Below the pieces are notes generated by a model that was given only the letters and a program-made list of their open reading frames with translations, was not told where the DNA came from and made no database searches. A stretch of 15,629 nt of DNA, from assembly GCA_964469935.1 (NCBI GenBank), contig CAYXZQ010000040.1, positions 1-15,629 of the forward strand, read 5' to 3'. A program made the translations under genes and the position numbers. Shown piece after piece: positions 11,832 through 15,629 of the stretch (its first letter is position 1; each line of letters opens with the position of its first letter). The DNA comes from CAYXZQ01 sp964469935 (GTDB lineage: Archaea; Nanobdellota; Nanobdellia; Woesearchaeales; DSVV01).

Positions 11832-14751
11832 TTTTGACAGGGCCAGGATGCTCGGGCTCATGGCAGTTTTAGTCATGCTGCTGTCGATTTTGCCTGCATA
11901 TGGAGACCTCTGCGTCATGCAGGGAAACATATTCTACCATAACGGCTCAGCAATCCCTGCTGGAACCAATGTCACAATAACCAACCTCAATACGGGACAG
12001 GTCAAGAATTCAGTGACAGGAGGAGGGAACGGCAATTTCTATGTCGACACCCTGACCTGCACCCAGGGGACCGACACCCTGAACATATTTTCAGGGCTAA
12101 CACACTGGAACGTGTCATACGATGTAGGCTCTGTATTCGGCCAGCTCAATTACGTCAACAACCTGACTTACGGCAATTTCGTGCCGATATTCACCTCGTC
12201 CCTGCCGAATCTGGTGATGGACGAGGACAATGCGACAGGCATCGTCAATGCCACGGACCTCGATTCCTATTCTGTAGACTATGACGGGACCCCTCTCATC
12301 TATTCGATATACAGCCAGTCGAACTCAGCTCTCGCCAGCGCATCGATAGCCGGCTCCTATGTCGACGTCTCGCCGCCGGCGGCAAACCAGAACGGCGCCT
12401 CTAATGTCTGTGTCAGGGCATATGACGGCGAGGATTATTCAAGCCAGTCCTGCTTCACCATCACAGTCAATCCTGTCCCTGACAGGCCGGCTTTCACCTC
12501 TGCGACTGCCAACGATTCAGGGATGATAAAGGGAGGCAAGAATGTCAGGATAACGACCACCGCATCTGACGTCGACGGCGACCTGGTCAGGCTCTATGTC
12601 TGCAGCACCCCGGCGGTGAACTCAGGAGGATGCCTGGCCACACAGAGGTGCACAGACTTCAGGGCGTCGAACCCTTACTGCACATTCACGGCTGAGTCCG
12701 ATGTGGGCCCGCATTCGTGGTATGCTTTCGTCTACGACGCAACGGGCCTCAAATCCGCAAGCAATTACACAGGCAATTATACAACTGATGGAAGCGACCC
12801 GTCAGCAGGGACGGTCTCGGTAGAAGGCGGAGCGACGTACCTGACAGATACGATAGTCGATTTCACATGGTCCGGGTTCTCAGACACAGGCACAGGAATC
12901 AGATACTATTACTACAGTTTCACGGACAATTCCGGCACGAGGACAGGAACAAGGGTCAGCAACACCACCTTCTCAGGACAGCTCACGGGAGCGTCGCAGG
13001 GGACTAACACTGTCTATGTGTGGGCAGAGGACTGGACAGGAAACATAGGCTCGTCTGCAAGCGATTCGATAATAGTAGATACTGTCCAGCCCGTGCTCTA
13101 TAGTTGGACGCAGAGCCCTGCCAACCTCGAGGAGAACTCGACAGGGGGCTTCACAGTGACGGTAAGGGTCAATGATACGACATGGAACTCGAGCAATCCG
13201 CCCCAGCTCAGATACGAATACGACTCGAACGGGTACTATTCCTGGCAGGACATGACTTCGCTCGGCGGGAACAGATATACATATACCATAAGCGAGCCAG
13301 TGGGTGGCTGGTCCGCCTATGTTGGAGAATACCTGAACTACCAGGTCAGGGCCACTGACATGGCGGGATACACCACGACGGATACGAAATCCGAATACAT
13401 CGACCAGTTCAACTACGCTCCGGTCCTGCAGAACATACCGAACCAGGTTGTTGCAGAGGGCTCCAACCTATCGATCATAATCGAGGCATATGACAGGGAT
13501 GGTGACACGCTGTACTTCTCATCTGACTACAATTTCACATTTGACAGGATATCTGCAAACAAGACCCTTGCATGGTGGGTGCCGCCCGGAGCATACGACG
13601 GGAGCAATCTGGTCACGTTCAGCGTGACTGACAACACAGATACCGACAGCCAGCAGGTGACCATCGACGTGACATCTGAAAACGATGCCCCGGTTCTCGA
13701 GCACGTAGGCAACCTGTACGGGTACCTGCATATCCCTTTCAGCCACTATATCTACGGATGGGACCCTGACAACAGGAACAATTATAGCCTTGACAATAAC
13801 CTCCTGATATTCGACAAGATCCAGGCATACTCCTGGTTCAGGATAAGCACTTTTTTCAATGTCTCTAACCAGACATACTACGGCCTGATAAATTTCACCC
13901 CTCTCCTTTCCCAGGAGGGCAGGCACAATATAACGCTCTATGTATCCGACGGCACGCTGATCGACACGGAGAACATAACATTCGTGGTCGGCTATTGCGG
14001 CGACAAGGATTCAGGTGGGGATCCATGGTGCGATTCTGACTATGAGTCCTGCTCCAACTGCCCTCAGGACTGTGGCACCTGCACCCAGGGCGAAGATAAG
14101 TACATGACGATCATAATCGACCCAAGGAACTGCCTGGCCAAGAATTTCACGATATGGACCTACAAGCTCTATGACAGGGCGACATGCGCGACTGAAGGCC
14201 TCATCGTGAACAACAGGGAGGTGTGCGGCAATCTCTCAGGCGTCAAGCTTGATGTGTACAGGCTGGAGGACAGGGCATGGCAGAAGCTTGACAGCTATGT
14301 CTCTGATTCGAACGGAGAGATAACTTTTGTCCCGGATGAGATTGGGGAATACAAGCTTGTGGGTACTAAGAGCGGCTATCCGACAGCCTACGAATATCTT
14401 GAGATAGGGCCGTGCATAGAGAAGAAGAAGGTAATGAAGGTCGCTGCCAACAGGACCGAGACAAAGCCTGAACAGGAGCAGCCGACGCCTGTCAAGGAGC
14501 CGGAGACGCCCCCCGAGGGCGAAGTGGTCCCGGAGGCGTCGACGACAGCCATAATAATCTACTATGTCGTGATGCCTGTCCTTGCGATAATCCTGATTGT
14601 CCTGGGTTATTACTATTATGACAGGCAGAAGAACAATGTCACGTGGATACTCAAGGCAAGGATATGGGCAAAGCAGAAGAGGCTAAAGGTTGAGAGCTAT
14701 GTGAAGATGCAGTGGAAGAGGCTGAAGGGTTACCTGGGGTATGACAAGTGA
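11824..14751 (+). CDS. Large multidomain cell-surface protein (adhesin-like), C-terminally anchored
   Basis: This 975-residue protein has a signal peptide (about 8-27) and an N-terminal beta domain (about 28-120) paralogous to the one in the preceding gene (DLCVMQGNIFYHNGSA, LTCTQGTDTL). A chain of Ig/cadherin-like beta domains follows to about 720, with inter-domain motifs such as NPVPDRP, VDTVQP, NYAPVLQNIPNQ and ENDAPVLEHVG. A small cysteine cluster starts at Cys725 (CGDKDSGGDPWC to CSNCPQDCGTC). Another beta domain (about 760-865), a Pro/Glu linker, a membrane helix at about 908-931 and a 40-residue basic tail end it. Many glycosylation sites are present. ATG 11824 has GGAGGTG 9 bases upstream; the GTG at 11812 is within that site. 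The start overlaps the previous gene by 8 bases. Likely role: surface contact or structure. Confidence 0.88.
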   Translation: MTDFDRARMLGLMAVLVMLLSILPAYGDLCVMQGNIFYHNGSAIPAGTNVTITNLNTGQVKNSVTGGGNGNFYVDTLTCTQGTDTLNIFSGLTHWNVSYDVGSVFGQLNYVNNLTYGNFVPIFTSSLPNLVMDEDNATGIVNATDLDSYSVDYDGTPLIYSIYSQSNSALASASIAGSYVDVSPPAANQNGASNVCVRAYDGEDYSSQSCFTITVNPVPDRPAFTSATANDSGMIKGGKNVRITTTASDVDGDLVRLYVCSTPAVNSGGCLATQRCTDFRASNPYCTFTAESDVGPHSWYAFVYDATGLKSASNYTGNYTTDGSDPSAGTVSVEGGATYLTDTIVDFTWSGFSDTGTGIRYYYYSFTDNSGTRTGTRVSNTTFSGQLTGASQGTNTVYVWAEDWTGNIGSSASDSIIVDTVQPVLYSWTQSPANLEENSTGGFTVTVRVNDTTWNSSNPPQLRYEYDSNGYYSWQDMTSLGGNRYTYTISEPVGGWSAYVGEYLNYQVRATDMAGYTTTDTKSEYIDQFNYAPVLQNIPNQVVAEGSNLSIIIEAYDRDGDTLYFSSDYNFTFDRISANKTLAWWVPPGAYDGSNLVTFSVTDNTDTDSQQVTIDVTSENDAPVLEHVGNLYGYLHIPFSHYIYGWDPDNRNNYSLDNNLLIFDKIQAYSWFRISTFFNVSNQTYYGLINFTPLLSQEGRHNITLYVSDGTLIDTENITFVVGYCGDKDSGGDPWCDSDYESCSNCPQDCGTCTQGEDKYMTIIIDPRNCLAKNFTIWTYKLYDRATCATEGLIVNNREVCGNLSGVKLDVYRLEDRAWQKLDSYVSDSNGEITFVPDEIGEYKLVGTKSGYPTAYEYLEIGPCIEKKKVMKVAANRTETKPEQEQPTPVKEPETPPEGEVVPEASTTAIIIYYVVMPVLAIILIVLGYYYYDRQKNNVTWILKARIWAKQKRLKVESYVKMQWKRLKGYLGYDK

Positions 14752-15353
14752 AGGCATTAAGTAGAATTGCCCTGATATTTGCATTTGTTATAGTACTATT
14801 CATGCAATCAGGATGCGAAGGTGCGGCAAGGTTCTCATATGAACCTTGTAATGGATCCTATCAAATATTATATGGATTCAGCGATTATATCAAGGAAGCA
14901 AGGTGGGAAGGCGATACGCTAATAATAAATCCGGTTGTAAATTATAATTGCGCTGCCCGCAGGATTAAGGGACATTCAGAAGTTAAGGATGGTGACATTG
15001 TTCTGGAGACCAGAACGAATATAGGCTTTCTGAATGCGATGTGTTATTGTGATTACGACACATGGTTTAAATTTTACCATTTGGAGAAAAAACAATACAA
15101 TATCATCTTAACAGGGGAAGGTAAAGAATTGGACAGGCTGACATTGAATCCAGATAATAGTGTTGTAGATAATTGTGAAGGCCACAGAACAGTTTTTTGC
15201 TATGGAGAATATATATTCAAAAAAAGATTTCCTGAAAATGAGCTATCTATAGAAAGCATTATAAACGAATCTATAGAATATTTGCAACAATCAGAAGAGG
15301 ATATCTTTTTAACTATCCACAACCAGAAAATCCTGATCAATGAAAGAAATTAA
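14748..15353 (+). CDS. Small secreted lipoprotein-like protein of low GC
   Basis: The 201-residue product starts MKALSRIALIFAFVIVLF and reaches Cys23 in MQSGC, a loose lipobox, so it may be lipid-anchored after signal cleavage. The exported part has the pattern NCAARR, then EVKDGDIVLETR, then MCYCDYDTWFKFYHLEKKQYNIIL. This resembles a C...D.I.I...CxC.YD...L....Y pattern I recall in small secreted proteins of unknown role. The GTG start overlaps the preceding TGA (GTGA), which implies coupling; no strong ribosome site is visible. It is much more AT-rich than its neighbours: hand counts give 35% and 30% GC in 15121-15180 and 15181-15240, against 58% in 14221-14280. This suggests recent gain or relaxed evolution. 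Function unknown. Confidence 0.8.
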   Translation: MKALSRIALIFAFVIVLFMQSGCEGAARFSYEPCNGSYQILYGFSDYIKEARWEGDTLIINPVVNYNCAARRIKGHSEVKDGDIVLETRTNIGFLNAMCYCDYDTWFKFYHLEKKQYNIILTGEGKELDRLTLNPDNSVVDNCEGHRTVFCYGEYIFKKRFPENELSIESIINESIEYLQQSEEDIFLTIHNQKILINERN

Positions 15354-15354
15354 C

Positions 15355-15629
15355 ATGAAGGCTCTCATGACCGACAATGGAAAGCTGTTCCTGCATAAGA
15401 GCGGAGACATGCACACCCAGTACGGGTTCGTCAAGGCAGAAATCATCGAGAATTCAAAGCCCGGAACAGTCGTCAAGACGAATACTGGCAGCGAGATGAC
15501 TGTCCTTGAGGCAGGGTTCCTGGACCTGTACAAAAAGATGAAGCGCGGCGCGCAGATAATACCGCTGAAGGATATCGGAAAGATTATCGCAGAGACGGGA
15601 ATGAGCAAAAAGAGCGTCGTGCTCGATGC
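15355..15629 (+). CDS. trmI: tRNA (adenine-N1)-methyltransferase TrmI, 5' part only
   Basis: The first 91 codons are present and the gene continues past the window. The N-terminal domain has the TrmI pattern: GKLFLHKSGDMHTQYGFVKA, then GTVVKTNTGSEMTVLEAG, then DLYKKMKRGAQIIPLKD and the start of the SAM-binding motif (SVVLDA). In archaea TrmI methylates N1 of A57 and A58 in the tRNA T-loop using S-adenosylmethionine. An in-frame ATG at 15340 would add five residues and overlap the preceding gene; neither start has a clear ribosome site. ATG 15355 is only 1 base after the preceding stop, so it probably shares the surface operon transcript, an unexpected pairing for a housekeeping enzyme. GC content returns to the level of the older genes here. 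Confidence 0.88.
   Translation, partial: MKALMTDNGKLFLHKSGDMHTQYGFVKAEIIENSKPGTVVKTNTGSEMTVLEAGFLDLYKKMKRGAQIIPLKDIGKIIAETGMSKKSVVLD

Overview
The window reads as archaeal chromosome, most likely from a DPANN archaeon of the Woesearchaeota/Pacearchaeota type. RadA, RadB, uS2, ThpR and TrmI are archaeal-type proteins. Promoters are TATA/BRE-like, several starts look leaderless, and others use GGTGA or GGAGG ribosome sites. A short KKAQ-hydrophobic N-terminus and several N-glycosylation-rich, membrane-tethered proteins also fit that group. The lineage is inferred from these patterns, not from a search.

Layout. (1) 1-1603, minus: two ATGA-coupled envelope genes, a KKAQ-type anchored protein and a cysteine-rich secreted protein cut by the window edge. 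Their promoter carries a perfect inverted repeat over the predicted transcription start. (2) 1831-2745, plus: a CbiM/CbiN-type cobalt/nickel transport component with no ATPase or T component nearby. (3) 2814-6645: an information-processing block with radB (plus) converging on rpsB (minus), then thpR, a TRAM RNA-binding protein with a long acidic repeat tail holding a 100-N assembly gap, and radA (all minus). (4) 6646-9214, minus: an intergenic stretch with two related GC hairpins, a conserved small protein of unknown function, a glycosyltransferase-TPR-methyltransferase fusion, and a 49-residue small ORF. (5) 9215-9460: an AT-rich divergent control region. (6) 9461-15629, plus: a tightly packed operon of an AbrB-type regulator, three surface proteins, a small lipoprotein-like protein of much lower GC, and the start of trmI. 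All junctions overlap by 4-8 bases or lie 1 base apart.

The most interesting part is the control region plus this operon. Four copies of a 15-bp palindrome (best form TTCTGAATWTCAGAA) start at 9326, 9346, 9367 and 9387, so they are spaced 20, 21 and 20 bp, two helical turns each. They lie just downstream of a strong TATA box and upstream of the AbrB-type gene. The simplest reading is an autoregulated, cooperatively controlled cell-surface operon. Two of its surface proteins share a paralogous N-terminal domain, and a third carries an internal domain duplication.

Several longest-ORF starts are corrected here using ribosome sites or promoter positions. In radA and the TRAM gene, an in-frame GTG is really part of the GGTGA ribosome site of the true ATG. 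In cbiM the corrected start gives Met1-His2 and puts a histidine at position 67, matching the known metal ligands of the family.
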